Shown: piece after piece, positions 21,681 to 31,632 of the stretch
Layout of the letters: every line of letters begins with the position of its first letter
How positions within the stretch are numbered: position 1 is the stretch's first letter
Source of the DNA: Dendrocalamus latiflorus
Taxonomy: Eukaryota; Streptophyta; Magnoliopsida; Poales; Poaceae
Direction of reading: 5' to 3'
Length of the DNA: 64,000 nucleotides
NCBI GenBank assembly: GCA_017311315.1
Contig: CM029626.1
Coordinates: 32,802,597-32,866,596, forward strand
Program-made: the position numbers and the translations under genes
Notes under the pieces: model-generated
Told to the model about the DNA's origin: nothing
Database searches by the model: none
What the model saw: the letters and a program-made list of their open reading frames with translations, nothing else

Positions 21681-23078
21681 CTAGGCGTAGTACCGTCGCA
21701 ACCTATCCGCGTTCCATGTGTGCCGGAAGGCTTGTCCTTCGAGCGTGGCGAGGCGGTACACCCCCTTCGGTAATGCCTCTGTTACGATGTACGGGCCTTC
21801 CCACTTGGACTCCAGCTTGCCAACGGTTTCGGCCTGGAGCGCCACTCTGAGGACGAGATCCCCAGGCTTGAACCCCCGTGGGCATATAGAGCGGTCCCGA
21901 GTACGCATTGTCTGCCGCGCGTACTTCTCGACATGGTGGGCTGCGTCTGCCCGTATCCCGTCAAGGAGGTCCAGGGACACACGATGCTCGTCTTCGGGTG
22001 CTTGGACGAGGACCCTTCGCGAGCCGGCCTTGATTTCCTCGGGCGTCACCGCTTCGTCACCGAAGAGGAGTTTAAACGGCGTGAATCCCGTCGGGCGTGT
22101 TACCATTGTGCGAAGCGACCATAGAACACTATGAAGCTCGCTTGGCCACTTGCCCTTCGGTAACCCAACCAGGCGCTTCTTGATGGCGGCGGAAATGGCG
22201 CCATTCGCCTGTTCGACCGCCCCGTTGGACTGGGGATGGCCCACCGAGGCGAATCGGAGGGTGATGCCCATGCTGCCACAATAATCTTTGAAGAGGGTGG
22301 CGTCGAACTGCAGGCCATTGTCGACCGTGAGCTCCCGAGGCACACCGAAGCGACATATGATGTTTTGCCATAGGAAGCGCTGTATGGCCGCAGAAGTTAC
22401 TTTGGCCAGAGCGATCGCTTCCGGCCATCTGGAGAAATACTCCAGCGCGACAAGCACGAACCGGAGGTCCCCTGGAGCTCGGGCAAGTGGTCCTACTATA
22501 TCGAGACCCCAGCGCGCCAGTGGCCACACCGGGGGAATTGGGTTGAGGCTTGTTGGGGGCCTACGGATGATGCGTGCCATCCACTGGCACCCTTGGCACC
22601 GACGGACGAGGTCCTGGGCGTCGGTGATGGCAGTCGGCCAGTAGAAGCCTTGTCTGAACGCCTTGCCGACTAATGACCTCGGCGCCAGGTGGGATCCGCA
22701 CACGCCCGCGTGGATTTCCACCAAGAGTTCCTTTCCCTCCGCAGCCGAGAGGCAGCGCAGGAGCGGCGCGCAAACCCCTTTCTTGTAGAGTGTCCCTTCG
22801 AACACCTGGAAGGACCGTGCGCGGTGCTGCAAGCGTCGCAGTTCAGCAGAATCCTCCGGCTCGGCGAGACCTTGTAAGAAATTGAAAATGGGCTCTCGCC
22901 AATCTCCTGGCCGATCAATGCGATGGACAAGTGCCGCGTCCCGGTTGTCCTGCGCGATGGCCGCCTTTGCTAACACCTCGTAGAATGCCCCCTCGGGGGG
23001 GCAGTTGCTGGCTGGCCGCCTTGGCGAGGGCGTCGGCTTGCTCATTCTCCGCCCGGGGGATGGCCTTGACGGTGACAC
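21681..23078 (-). CDS. Tat-2 integrase
   Basis: Retroviral-type integrase that would insert element cDNA into the genome. A zinc-binding HHCC part is visible (EIHAGVCGSHL then RRCQGCQ), followed by the catalytic core: D in WGLDIVGPL, D in VDNGLQFD and E in NGAVEQANG. The C-terminus (GDLVLRV..KWEGPYIV) is a normal GPY/F-like module with no chromodomain, as usual for Tat. It is in a different frame from RT/RNase H: the first ~24 residues are out-of-frame sequence, and the true join is a frameshift at a C-rich run near 22990-23005. The integrase frame itself is open to its stop. Confidence 0.88.
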   Translation of the reverse strand: MSPSRPSPGRRMSKPTPSPRRPASNCPPEGAFYEVLAKAAIAQDNRDAALVHRIDRPGDWREPIFNFLQGLAEPEDSAELRRLQHRARSFQVFEGTLYKKGVCAPLLRCLSAAEGKELLVEIHAGVCGSHLAPRSLVGKAFRQGFYWPTAITDAQDLVRRCQGCQWMARIIRRPPTSLNPIPPVWPLARWGLDIVGPLARAPGDLRFVLVALEYFSRWPEAIALAKVTSAAIQRFLWQNIICRFGVPRELTVDNGLQFDATLFKDYCGSMGITLRFASVGHPQSNGAVEQANGAISAAIKKRLVGLPKGKWPSELHSVLWSLRTMVTRPTGFTPFKLLFGDEAVTPEEIKAGSRRVLVQAPEDEHRVSLDLLDGIRADAAHHVEKYARQTMRTRDRSICPRGFKPGDLVLRVALQAETVGKLESKWEGPYIVTEALPKGVYRLATLEGQAFRHTWNADRLRRYYA

Positions 23079-25092
23079 CCAAAAAGTGCCTTTCCCTCGC
23101 CCTCACCGCCGTGAGGTATTTGGCCAACTCAGGGTCCTTGGCTTGATATGACTTGTCCACATGGCCGGCCACCAAGCGCGAGTCGGTGCGGACCAACACC
23201 CGTCTCGCGCCGACTGCCTTGAGCTTTGCCAGGCCAAAGAGCAGTGCCTCGTATTCAGCCGTGTTGTTGGTGGCGGGGAAGGCAAGGCGCGCTAAGTACA
23301 GCAAACGCTGTCCCTCGGGCGTGATGATCACCGCCCCTACGCCCGCGTCGGTGACGCTATAAGCTCCGTCGATTGTAAGCATCCAGACAAGATCATCGTG
23401 CGCCTGGCCAGGTTGGGCGGGTGGTGTCCATTCGGCGAGAAAATCTGCCAGGACTTGGGATTTGATTGCCGTCCGCGAAGCATACGTCAAGGAGAAGGGA
23501 GCGAGCTCGGTGGCCCATTTACCGATACGCCCTGTGGACTCCTTGTTATGTAGCATCTCTGCCAGGGGGAATGAGGAAGGCACTGTGATCGGGTGAGCCA
23601 GAAAATAATGTCGAAGCTTCCTGGAGGCCATGACCAGTGCGTAGGCGAGCTTCTCAAGCTCCGTGTATCTTGTCTTGGCGCCTTGAAGGGCTTCGGAGAC
23701 AAAGTAGACGGGCCGCTGCGTGGCGCCCTCCTCTAAGACGAGGACGGCGCTGACCGCGGTGGCTGACGCGGCCAGATAGACCAGGAGGGGAGCCTCTGGT
23801 GCTGGGGCGACCAGAGTTGGGAGGCTTGCCAGGTGCTGCTTGAGCTCGTCGAAGGCCTTCGCACAGTCTCCGTCCCAACGAAACCCATCACACCCGCGGA
23901 GTGTCTTGAAGAACGGCAAGCCCCGCTCCGCCGCCCTGGAGAGGAAGCGGCTTAATGCTGCCATGCGGCCCGCGAGCCTCTGAACCTCCCTCGTTGTCTT
24001 GGGCGGCTCCATACCCAGGATGGTGTCTACTTTGTCGGGGTTCGCCTGGATGCCCCGCCCGGACACGAGGAAACCTAGGAGTTTGCTCGCCTGTACCCCG
24101 AAGACACACTTGTCGGGGTTGAGCTTGATGCCCGCCTTCCGGAGGTTGTCGAAGGTCTCCTGGAGGTCCCGGCCGTGTAGAGCCAGTTGCCGAGTTTTGA
24201 CCACCACGTCATCGACATAGGCTTCGATGTTCCTCCCAAGCTGGGCGGCCAGGGCAATGACGACGAGCCGGGTGAAGGTAGCGCCTGCATTCTTCAAGCC
24301 AAAGGGCATTCTGACGAAGCAGAACGTCCCAAGTGGTGTGATGAAACTGGTCTTCTCCTCGTTGTCTTCGGGCATGTATACCTGGTGGTAGCCAGAATAG
24401 GCGTCCAGGAAACTCATGAGTTCGCACCCAGCGGTGGCGTCAACCAGCTGATCGATGCGCGGCAAGGGGTAGTTGTCCTTCGGGCACGCCTTGTTGAGTG
24501 CCGTGAAGTCGATGCACATGCGCCAGGCCCCGCTGGCCTTTTTGACTAGCATCGGGTTGGCGAGCCATTCTGGATGGTGGACCTCGCGGATGACCCCGGC
24601 GCGAAGAAGCTTCGCCACCTCTGCTTTGGCCACCTGTTGCCGATCCATCGACATACGCCGGAGCCTTTGCTTGACCGGCTTGGCATCGGGGCGGACCGCC
24701 AAACGATGCTCGATTACTGCTCGGTCTACGCCCTTGATGTCCTCCGGGGACCATGCGAAGATGTCAACGTTGTTCTGAAGGACTCGGAGCAGCTCCCGTT
24801 CGACCCCCGGCGGGAGCCCCTCGCCGATGGACACAAACTGCCACTCCGCCTGGAGCGGCACCTTCTTGACGCCACCTTCGGGCCGAGGCTTGGGCGTCCA
24901 CCCGGCAGCGGAGGGCCCATCACCGGGCACGCCGGAGAGGGCGTGCACTGGGCGATGCGGGACGCGGCTGCCGCCTTCGGCACGTCTGGCCAAGTCCTGG
25001 TCGCCGAAGATGGTGATGACACCCTCCAGGCCCGGGAGCTTTACACACAGAATGGCGTGGTGCGGGATTTCCTCGAAAGAGTTGATGGCAGG
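22915..25092 (-). CDS. Tat-2 reverse transcriptase, RNase H and archaeal-type RNase H
   Basis: Continues the gag-protease frame after an in-frame stop. It begins PAINSF and passes through the RT (MCIDFTALNKACPKDNYPLP, FLDAYSGYHQ, AYVDDVVVKT), the RT-linked RNase H (about 23480-23800) and a second RNase H (TIDGAYSVTDAGVGAVI, NNTAEYEALLFGL, DSRLVAGHV, ADALAKAAS) with D-E-D-D catalytic positions. The second RNase H is characteristic of the Tat lineage. The frame is open to 22915, where a frameshift separates integrase. Confidence 0.88.
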   Translation of the reverse strand, partial: PAINSFEEIPHHAILCVKLPGLEGVITIFGDQDLARRAEGGSRVPHRPVHALSGVPGDGPSAAGWTPKPRPEGGVKKVPLQAEWQFVSIGEGLPPGVERELLRVLQNNVDIFAWSPEDIKGVDRAVIEHRLAVRPDAKPVKQRLRRMSMDRQQVAKAEVAKLLRAGVIREVHHPEWLANPMLVKKASGAWRMCIDFTALNKACPKDNYPLPRIDQLVDATAGCELMSFLDAYSGYHQVYMPEDNEEKTSFITPLGTFCFVRMPFGLKNAGATFTRLVVIALAAQLGRNIEAYVDDVVVKTRQLALHGRDLQETFDNLRKAGIKLNPDKCVFGVQASKLLGFLVSGRGIQANPDKVDTILGMEPPKTTREVQRLAGRMAALSRFLSRAAERGLPFFKTLRGCDGFRWDGDCAKAFDELKQHLASLPTLVAPAPEAPLLVYLAASATAVSAVLVLEEGATQRPVYFVSEALQGAKTRYTELEKLAYALVMASRKLRHYFLAHPITVPSSFPLAEMLHNKESTGRIGKWATELAPFSLTYASRTAIKSQVLADFLAEWTPPAQPGQAHDDLVWMLTIDGAYSVTDAGVGAVIITPEGQRLLYLARLAFPATNNTAEYEALLFGLAKLKAVGARRVLVRTDSRLVAGHVDKSYQAKDPELAKYLTAVRARERHFLGVTVKAIPRAENEQADALAKAASQQLPPRGGILRGVSKGGHRAGQPGRGTCPSH

Positions 25093-27018
25093 TCACCCCA
25101 GTATGGCGTTGTAGGGGTGCGGGATATCCACGACATCGAAGGTGACATGCTCGGTCTGGACGTTACCTTTGTTGCCCTCTTGACGAAAAGTGACAGGAAG
25201 GGACACGTGCCCCAGGACCTGCAGTGGTTGGCCCCCGAAGCCTTGAAGTGGAGCTCCTGGCTGCTCTAGCCGGCTACGGGGGATTGCCATGCGGTCGAGG
25301 GCTTCTGCGAATAAGATGTTCGCGGAGCTTCCCCCGTCGACAAGGACGCGCCTGACTTCACTGCGTGCTATGTGGGCCTGGATGACTAAAGGGTCTTGGT
25401 GAGGGTACTCCACGCCCCTGGCATCGTTCAAGTCGAAGGTGATGTTGCGGGGCGGCATCCACAGCTGCGGCTGCTCCCCGGGGGCTTTTGAAGAGGAGCC
25501 TCCGGTGATGACGTTGATGGTGCGATGCTGCGCGCCCTCCGTTGCGGTGGCCCGTATGGGGCTATCCCTTGGGTGCCCTACGTGGGCTTCGGCGGGGGGA
25601 CGGGTAGGCGGAGCCCGAGACCCGGCCGTCGCCCTCCGCAGCTCCATCACCGCGATGCATGCCCTTGTGTAATGATCGCCGTAGCCGTGTACCTCGCACC
25701 ACTTGCCATAGTGCAGGAGCTCTTGCTCTGCGTGGGGTTGGCTGCCGTAGTCAAATCCGCCCTCCGATCCCCGGTCTTCCCTCCGTGAGGCGGGGTCGGG
25801 TCCTTGGCGGGCGCTCTCGGTGGCGAGGGCATGGTAGGCCGCCTGCGACCGGCGCTGGCGGCGCGGAGGTTTGGGGCTGCACCGTGAGGAGCCTTCCTGT
25901 ACCTCGGCCTCCCTGCCTCGGGGAGGGCCTCCTCGGGGCTTTCGGCTACGGCCCGGGTTCGAGGAGGGACCACCCACCCTGACCTCGTGCGGGGGGTGCT
26001 CCTCACGGGCGAGGCCGGGGGTGGTGATGCTGCGTCTTCGCGCATCCTCCTCCGCCCGTGCATACCCATCCATTTTGTCGAAGAGCTTGGCAACTGTCGT
26101 GATTGGCCTCCGCGCGTTGTATTCGGCCATCGGGCCCGGGTGAAGGCCCTGTATGGCTGCATTAACGACTGTGGTTTCATTAACATCGTTTACCTGGCCT
26201 CGAATCTTGTCGAAGCGCTTGAAGTAACCCCGGAGCGTCTCCGAGGGTCCTTGCTTCACAGCGAAGAGCTGGTCCGCATTGATCCGTTCGACATAATGTC
26301 CTTGAAAGTTGCTACGAAGCCGGTCGCGAAGCTGCTCCCACGCGTAGATGGAGCCCGGCTCTATTGTAAAAAACTAGGAGAGCGCCACTCCGTGCAGTGC
26401 GAGGGGGAGTCCCTTCGCCTTCGCGGTGTCGTCTCCGCCCGCGGCCTCGATCGCGGTTTCGTACACGCGCACGAACTCGTGAGGATCCGTGTCGCCTTTG
26501 TACGGGTCGATGGTGCGAGGGAACTTGAAGTCTTCGGGCCACGCCGCCTGCTGCAGCCCCGCCGAAAGCGGAGATTCCGGATCTACGCGTCTCAGCGGGA
26601 CACGGCTAGACGTGGGGGCTTCGCGGCTGTCCACCGTCTCTGGCGCGGGCTTGGGCGCGACTACCGGCGTGACCTGCTGGCTCCGAGCCTCTTGTATATC
26701 TCGGATGGCCCCGCGAAGGTCCCCGAGTTCCCGCTGGAACGCGTTGAAGGCTACTAGTAGGGCGCTTTCCACCGCAGGTGTCGTTGGGGCCGCCGGAACG
26801 CCCAGTGGACGGGCTGGTGCAGTGACCATCGCCTCACGATCTCCAGATCCGCCGGATGGTTCATTGCGGCTACCCCCGGCCGCCGGATCTACGCTACCGG
26901 CAAGGGTGGCGGGGGCTGTCGTTGCAGTGCCGCCGGATGGTTCATTGCGGCTACCCCCGGCCGCCGGATCTACGCTACCGGCAAGGGTGGCGGGGGCTGT
27001 CGTTGCAGTACCGGGCTC
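25093..27018 (-). pseudogene. Tat-2 gag and protease, with two in-frame stops
   Basis: Same frame as RT. Gag core: AVESALLVAFNAFQRELGDL, SAGLQQAAWPEDFKFP, YETAIEAAGGDDTAKAKG, NADQLFAVKQGPSETLRGYF. A zinc-knuckle-like C-x2-H-x4-H-x4-C (CEVHGYGDHYTRAC) follows, then protease with DGGSSANILF. A TAG at 26374-26376 replaces the Trp of VALSWFF; a TGA at 25093-25095 replaces the Arg of ILGRPAIN. A 75-bp segment near 26860-27010 is tandemly duplicated. The first residues upstream of 27018 come from copia LTR, so the real gag start is lost. Confidence 0.85.
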
Positions 27019-27589
27019 CATTACATCGAGGGGCCCAGAGATATCTCTCCCATAAGGAGGGGCAAATTCTATCTTGATCATTCACATCCCACTACATGTT
27101 TCATAGCAAACCCGAAGACTACTTTTATGACTACCCAGTTACGGAGTAGTGGTTAGTAGTCCCAAAATAGGCTACTACGCATGTTGGGAACCATGATGAT
27201 CTCAAGTCTAAGGATTCTACATAAACACTACTTGAGACCAACTAATGACACATGGAATCTCTGCAGTGTCTCATGGTGGATCTATCCAACATATGTTCAC
27301 TAACACATGTCCATATTATTGATTTGGTATCTCCATACCATGATCCATGAGACATGATCATCAATCAATACATATGCTGATCTTTGAATCATATTTGTTC
27401 CTCATATGATATATGATCAGGGATCATTTAGAAATAGCAACATTTTGGCATTAAGAGTCTCATGAATAAGTCACATACTCATTGATCAATAATGATAATG
27501 TCTATTTCAAGGAACAAACTAATGCATCATAAACATAGTATGTGATATATATAACATCTCCATGTTGCCTCTAGGGCATATCACTAACA
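27019..27589 (-). repeat. copia 5' LTR, first ~570 bp
   Basis: Nearly identical to 14736-15258 and extending 46 bp further to the true LTR start at 27589. Its inner end is a deletion junction with Tat-2 gag. It contains the unoccupied GTATG target of Tat-2. Confidence 0.85.
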
Positions 27590-27594
27590 CTACC

Positions 27595-29482
27595 GCCGTC
27601 CACCAGAATGTGGCCAACGTCGCACCCCGCGATGGTGGCCCGGTTGACGAGGGGATCTTAATGGGGGAATTCCACACCCTGAGCGTCGGCAGGTGTGAAA
27701 GTGATCTCGTGTTGCGCCCAGTCTGGGGTGCCTGCGTCGGGTACGCCGCCACGTGGTGTAGCCTCCTCGCGTAGGCTTTCCGCTGTCGTGCCGAGGCAAA
27801 CTCCATCGAGGAACCTCCCGAGATGACATTGATGACCCTGCGCTGGGCTCCCTCGGGGGCTTGCAACTGCAAGAGGCCTGCGCGAGGCTGCTGTATATGA
27901 GCCTGAATTCGTAGGAGGCCCTCCTGAGGCTGCGGTCCCTGATCTTGGATCTGCATGGGGGCTTCCGAGGGCTGTTGGATGTGGGCCACGACGAGTGGAC
28001 ATGCATCCATGTTCTTGTCCCTGGCGATGCTTTGCTGGAGCGCCGCGATAGAGATGCACGCCCGTGTGTCATGGGTACCTCGGCCGTGGACCTCGCACCA
28101 CTGCCCGTGGTGGTAGTCTTCGTATTCTCCTCGGCCTCTGTCGTCGCGACCCCGGCCGCGGCCCCGGCCTCGCCCGCGGTGTCCTCTACCGCCGCGGCCA
28201 GCGGGGGCGTTGTCCTCGGAGCCGCCCTCGATGTCGAATACGTATCGGGGCCTCCACGACTTGTGCTGGTTACGTTTGGGCTTGTCAGCGGACGACTCCT
28301 TGGGCTAGATGTCCTTGCGTTCGGAGGCATCCTTTGACGGCTCCAGCTTGCGCTTGCCTTTCGAGGAGCCGTCTTTGGACGGGTCTTCACTCTTGGCCAG
28401 GCCCTCCTGATTGTTGTCGGAGTCGTCGCCTTGTCTTCAACGCGCGTCCTCTTCTGCCCTGGCGTATTCCTCCATTTTGTCGAAGAGCTTCGCCACTGTC
28501 TTGATTGGCTTTCGTGTGTTGTATTCAGCCATCGGGTCAGGGCGAAGGCCTTGTATGGCTACATTGATAATGGTCGTTTCGTTAACGTCCTTGACTTGGC
28601 AGCGTACCTTTGCAAAGTGTTTGAAGTAATCCCGCAGCTTCTCCGAAGATTTCTGCTTCACTGCGAAGAGCTGATCAGCATCGACTCGCTCGACATAATT
28701 CCCCTGGAAGTTGTTGTAGAGGCAATCGCGGATCTGCTCCCACACATAGATGGAGTTTGGCTCTATGGTAAAAAACCAAGAGAGCGCCACGCCTTGCAAC
28801 GCGAGGGGGAGTCCCTTCGCCTTCGTGGTGTCGTCTCCGCCAGCGCCTTCGATGGCGGTTCAGTATACATGCACAAATTCTCGCGGGTCCGTGTCGCCCT
28901 TGTATGATTCGATAGCGCTGGGGAACTTGAAGTCTTCCGGCCACGCCGCCTGCTGTAGGCCCGCGGAGAGTGGGGACTCCGGGTCCACACGTCGTAGCGG
29001 GACGCGGCTGGATGTGGGGCATCGCGGCTGTGCGCCCTATCCGGTGTGGGCTCCGATGGGACCGCTGGCGGGGTCTGTTGGCTTCAAACTTCCTGCATGT
29101 CCCGCACGGCCCCGCGAAGGTCTGTCAACTCCCGCTGGAACGCGTTGAGGGCCACCAGCAGGGCGGTCTCCACCGTGGACGTGGCTGGGGCCGTCGGTGC
29201 GCCCGACGGCGCGGCCGGCACAGCGGTGACCACGGCCTGCGCACCCAGGTTGCCCGCCGCGTTGCCCTGGAGGACCCCGGAGCTGGTGACGAGGTCCGCA
29301 CCGTCGCCGGGAATGCTCGCTACGTCAGGTGGGAAAGTGGATGCGCCTGCGTTGCCACCGTCGGGGTTGGTCATCGGGGCGGTGGTGGCGGGGTTGGGCG
29401 CCGTGTCGGTGACGGGGTTGTTTGTTGTGGCGGTGACGGCGGGGTCGGGCGTCGCGTCTTGAGCGCCGGTGCTCACAGTCGT
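27595..29482 (-). pseudogene. Tat-3 gag and start of protease, decayed
   Basis: Same gag as Tat-2: TVETALLVALNAFQRELTDL, then VALSWFFTIEPNSIYVWEQI and ADQLFAVKQKSSEKLRDYF, a C-x2-H-type knuckle near 28060-28100, RVINVISGGSS and EITFTPADAQGVEFPH. It ends V-D-G-G-S at the copia insertion. Frames change between blocks (near 29080 and 27700); a TGA at 28860-28862 falls at the conserved YETAIE and a TAA follows EFPH. It is clearly non-functional and the most decayed gag in the window. Confidence 0.82.
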
Positions 29483-29625
29483 CACATGGGGAATGCTTTT
29501 ACAGTTATACTCTTACATCCGGGTATTCCCCTGAAGGGTACTCGTGTCATTGTACATGTCCCATTTTGGGCCTTACATTCTCCTAACAGGCCTGCTGGGC
29601 TTAGGTGGGGGCCACCCCTACAACA
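29483..29625 (-). repeat. Tat-3 5' LTR remnant (143 bp)
   Basis: Ends CACCCCTACAACA at 29625 (LTR start in minus sense). About 100 bp of the downstream LTR, the primer site and the gag leader are missing, joined at CACATG directly to gag-like sequence. Confidence 0.8.
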
Positions 29626-29682
29626 GTAACCTTTCAAAAATAAGTCTATAATCATATGCCATGCTTAGTAGTGCTTAGATAC
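29626..29682 (+). repeat. LARD-3: small plus-strand LARD LTR fragment
   Basis: GTAACCTTTCAAAAATAAG through TGCTTAGATAC matches LARD-1 LTR at 8640-8697. It is what remains between Tat-3 on the left (TSD would be GTAAC) and LARD-2 on the right (TSD would be GATAC), so it is part of the oldest layer seen here. Confidence 0.75.
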
Positions 29683-30871
29683 CGTAGGAGCCCAGATTAT
29701 ATCATCCAGCCTCCCCTGTGATTCCACTGCACTATTCCCTGATCAGTTGATAGTGCTCGCAAGTTACAGTTCTGAACATCTAAGTACATATCATGCGGAA
29801 GCGTAAATACAACAGTAAACTTACTCATGGGCCGATTAGGCCGAAATCCATAAAATGCAGCAGCGAAAATGGAGCACACAGGTGGGACCCTCAGGACATG
29901 CCCACAGGCAGCCAACTGAAGGTTTGCGACCTAGTCCTCGACATCTTCATCTTCTTTGTCATCATGACCAATGGTGTTGCTGAAGCGTAGTGATCTGATT
30001 CCTGATTCTAAATTTGTCGTGAGAGCGAGTGTAAGCACAAACCACCGTGCTCTGTGAGCCAATACACAGGATGCAAATAAATAGTATGCATCGCTTATCA
30101 AAAGGAGAGGCTTGGGTTATTTTATTTGCCAAAAATCGCTTTTAGTAGCATTATTATGATTTAATCATAGTGTTATTATTGCTACCTAAAACTCCAAACG
30201 GCGATTGCCATAATTGACTTAATCCACCAAAGATACACCTTCTTTACTGATTGCTGTCTAACACTCCAAACAGCGAGTGACATCATTTCATTAAACCACC
30301 AATCGCACACACTTTCTACATTGAGTGCTGTCTAAAACTCCAAACAGCTATTGACATTATTTAATTAATCCATCGAACATGCACTTATTGCTGCCTAAGA
30401 CTCCAAACAGCGAGTGTCATTATTTATCTAATCCACCAATCATACACTCTCTGTATTGATTGCTGTCTAAAACTCCAAACAGCTATTGTCATTATTTATT
30501 TAATCCATCGAACATACACTTTCTCTATTTATTGCTGTCTAAAAACTCCAAACAGTGAATGTCATCATTTATTTTGAATCCACCAATATCGTTTGTGTTC
30601 TAAATTCCTAATAATCCAATCTTGTAATTTCTATTCATCAACTCTTCACTTCTAAATTATAATGATTCCCTAACATAATTACTTTCAAATCCACCGATAT
30701 CACTTGTATCAGGGCTTTCTAACAATTCAATCCTTTCGGTTATTGATCCAAAACCATAATTTGCTATTCCAGTAACCAATCTTTTCTATTATCTATTTCT
30801 AACTAATTCACTAGTATACATCCACCAAGAATATCATTGATCAAGGTTATGCTTCAATAATTGTCATCATT
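29683..30871 (-). repeat. LARD-2 3' LTR, segment 1 (U5 end)
   Basis: Starts CGTAGGAGCC, where the expected TG terminus has become CG. No gene. It contains 72-bp-type repeats at 30205-30570 and stops at the Tekay insertion (TSD TCATT, 30867-30871). Confidence 0.82.
30205..30570. repeat. diverged 72-bp repeats in LARD-2 LTR, about 5 copies
   Basis: ACTCCAAACAGCGA/ACTCCAAACAGCTA units with CACTTTCT and TTGCTGTCTAA between. Same family as 2809-3024, with more indels. Confidence 0.78.
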
Positions 30872-31620
30872 TGTCGGGACCCCGGATTTCCGAACCCGGA
30901 CCCTCTGTGTATTACTGCACTAGTCCCAGATCAAAGCTAGTGCACACAGTTAAACAGAAATGAATACATAACCAGCAACGCTTTATTACAATATTAAAGA
31001 GTACTGACCACCAGGTCTCATTATTACATTAGAGGTTTCAAGACCTCACACAATCAAAACACAGCGGAAGCAAGGTAAATTCAAGGTAGACCCATAAAGA
31101 TGCCACAGGCAGTTGACTGGGGAAGCGCGACCTAGCTCTCTGGGAAGAATCCATCACAGCCGCAGGCGAAGCAGTAGTCGTAGCCACCTTCTTGAGCTTC
31201 GCAATCTTCTGAGGTTTATTTTTAAGTGTAGCATGTGAGTACATAAAGTACTCCGCAAGTCTTGGGAAAAATGCATAGATGCAAGGCTTGACAAAGGAAG
31301 GCTATATGGCTCTTTTGCACAAAGTAATGTTTTAATTTCAATTACTACTAATTATTTTCGAAGGCATCAATTTAATAAAGTAAATGTTTTAACAGAACTA
31401 ACATTAACTTACTAGTGAAGGTTCCATCTACCAACACTAGCTTAAACAACTTGAACAAGTTTAATACTGCGGGTTACATCCACCCTCTCTGGCTCCAACT
31501 GCCAGGATACCCTTCCGAGAGTTCCCTCCACTCTCGGAATACAAAACTTTTGATTTTAAAACAAAACCAGAAATCTACCATGTGCATGCATTCCTTGCCC
31601 GGCCTTGACCGTGGGCACGA

Positions 31621-31632
31621 CTATTCGAATAG
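31621..31632. other. conserved palindrome CTATTCGAATAG (Tekay 3' LTR)
   Basis: Exact copy; the flanks CTTGACCGTGGGCACG and ACTCTGCAGAGG match those in LARD LTRs, although most of the two LTRs cannot be aligned by eye. Confidence 0.7.

Larger units (their letters stand above)
15259..27018 (-). mobile_element. Tat-2: Ty3/gypsy Tat element lacking its 5' LTR
   Basis: Order in plus coordinates: 3' LTR, array A, antisense gene (plus strand), array B, integrase, RNase H/RT, protease/gag. The 5' LTR and gag start are gone, joined to the copia LTR at 27018/27019 with a 4-5 bp shared CCAT/TCCAT. A second, archaeal-type RNase H after the RT module and the absence of a chromodomain place it in the Tat lineage. 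Confidence 0.88.
13894..27589 (-). mobile_element. Angela/BARE-like Ty1/copia element, LTR pieces only, with nested Tat-2
   Basis: Ends are TG (13894) and ACTAACA (27589), flanked by a perfect TSD CTACC. Minus-strand reading begins TGTTAGTGATATGCCCTAGA, close to the known start of grass Angela/BARE LTRs. A 3' LTR (13894-15258) and part of a 5' LTR (27019-27589) share about 520 bp. No copia interior survives: Tat-2 sits in the 3' LTR and a deletion removed everything between the 5' LTR and Tat-2 gag. The copia assignment rests on LTR sequence only. Confidence 0.75.
1..29625 (-). mobile_element. Tat-3: split Ty3/gypsy Tat element, left end outside window
   Basis: Reading leftwards from 29625, it has a partial 5' LTR (29483-29625), gag and the start of protease (27595-29482), the rest of protease (13501-13893), then tandem arrays (11133-13255 and 1-68). 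The two protease halves join in phase across the copia insertion at the D-G-G-S motif. No reverse transcriptase, RNase H or integrase lies between protease and the arrays, so this is a gag-protease-only, non-autonomous form, comparable in plan to maize zeon-1 relative to cinful. Bases 29626-29630 (GTAAC) would be one TSD copy; the other lies outside the window. Confidence 0.8.

Noticed and set aside
13894..27589. Simple insertion of Tat-2 into a solo copia LTR
   Set aside because: About 520 bp of LTR occurs on both sides and the unoccupied target is present at 27538, so two LTRs and a later deletion are needed.
28763..29022. Minus frames over Tat-3 gag in other phases
   Set aside because: Shadows; the gag residues are recovered in a different phase interrupted by a stop at 28860.
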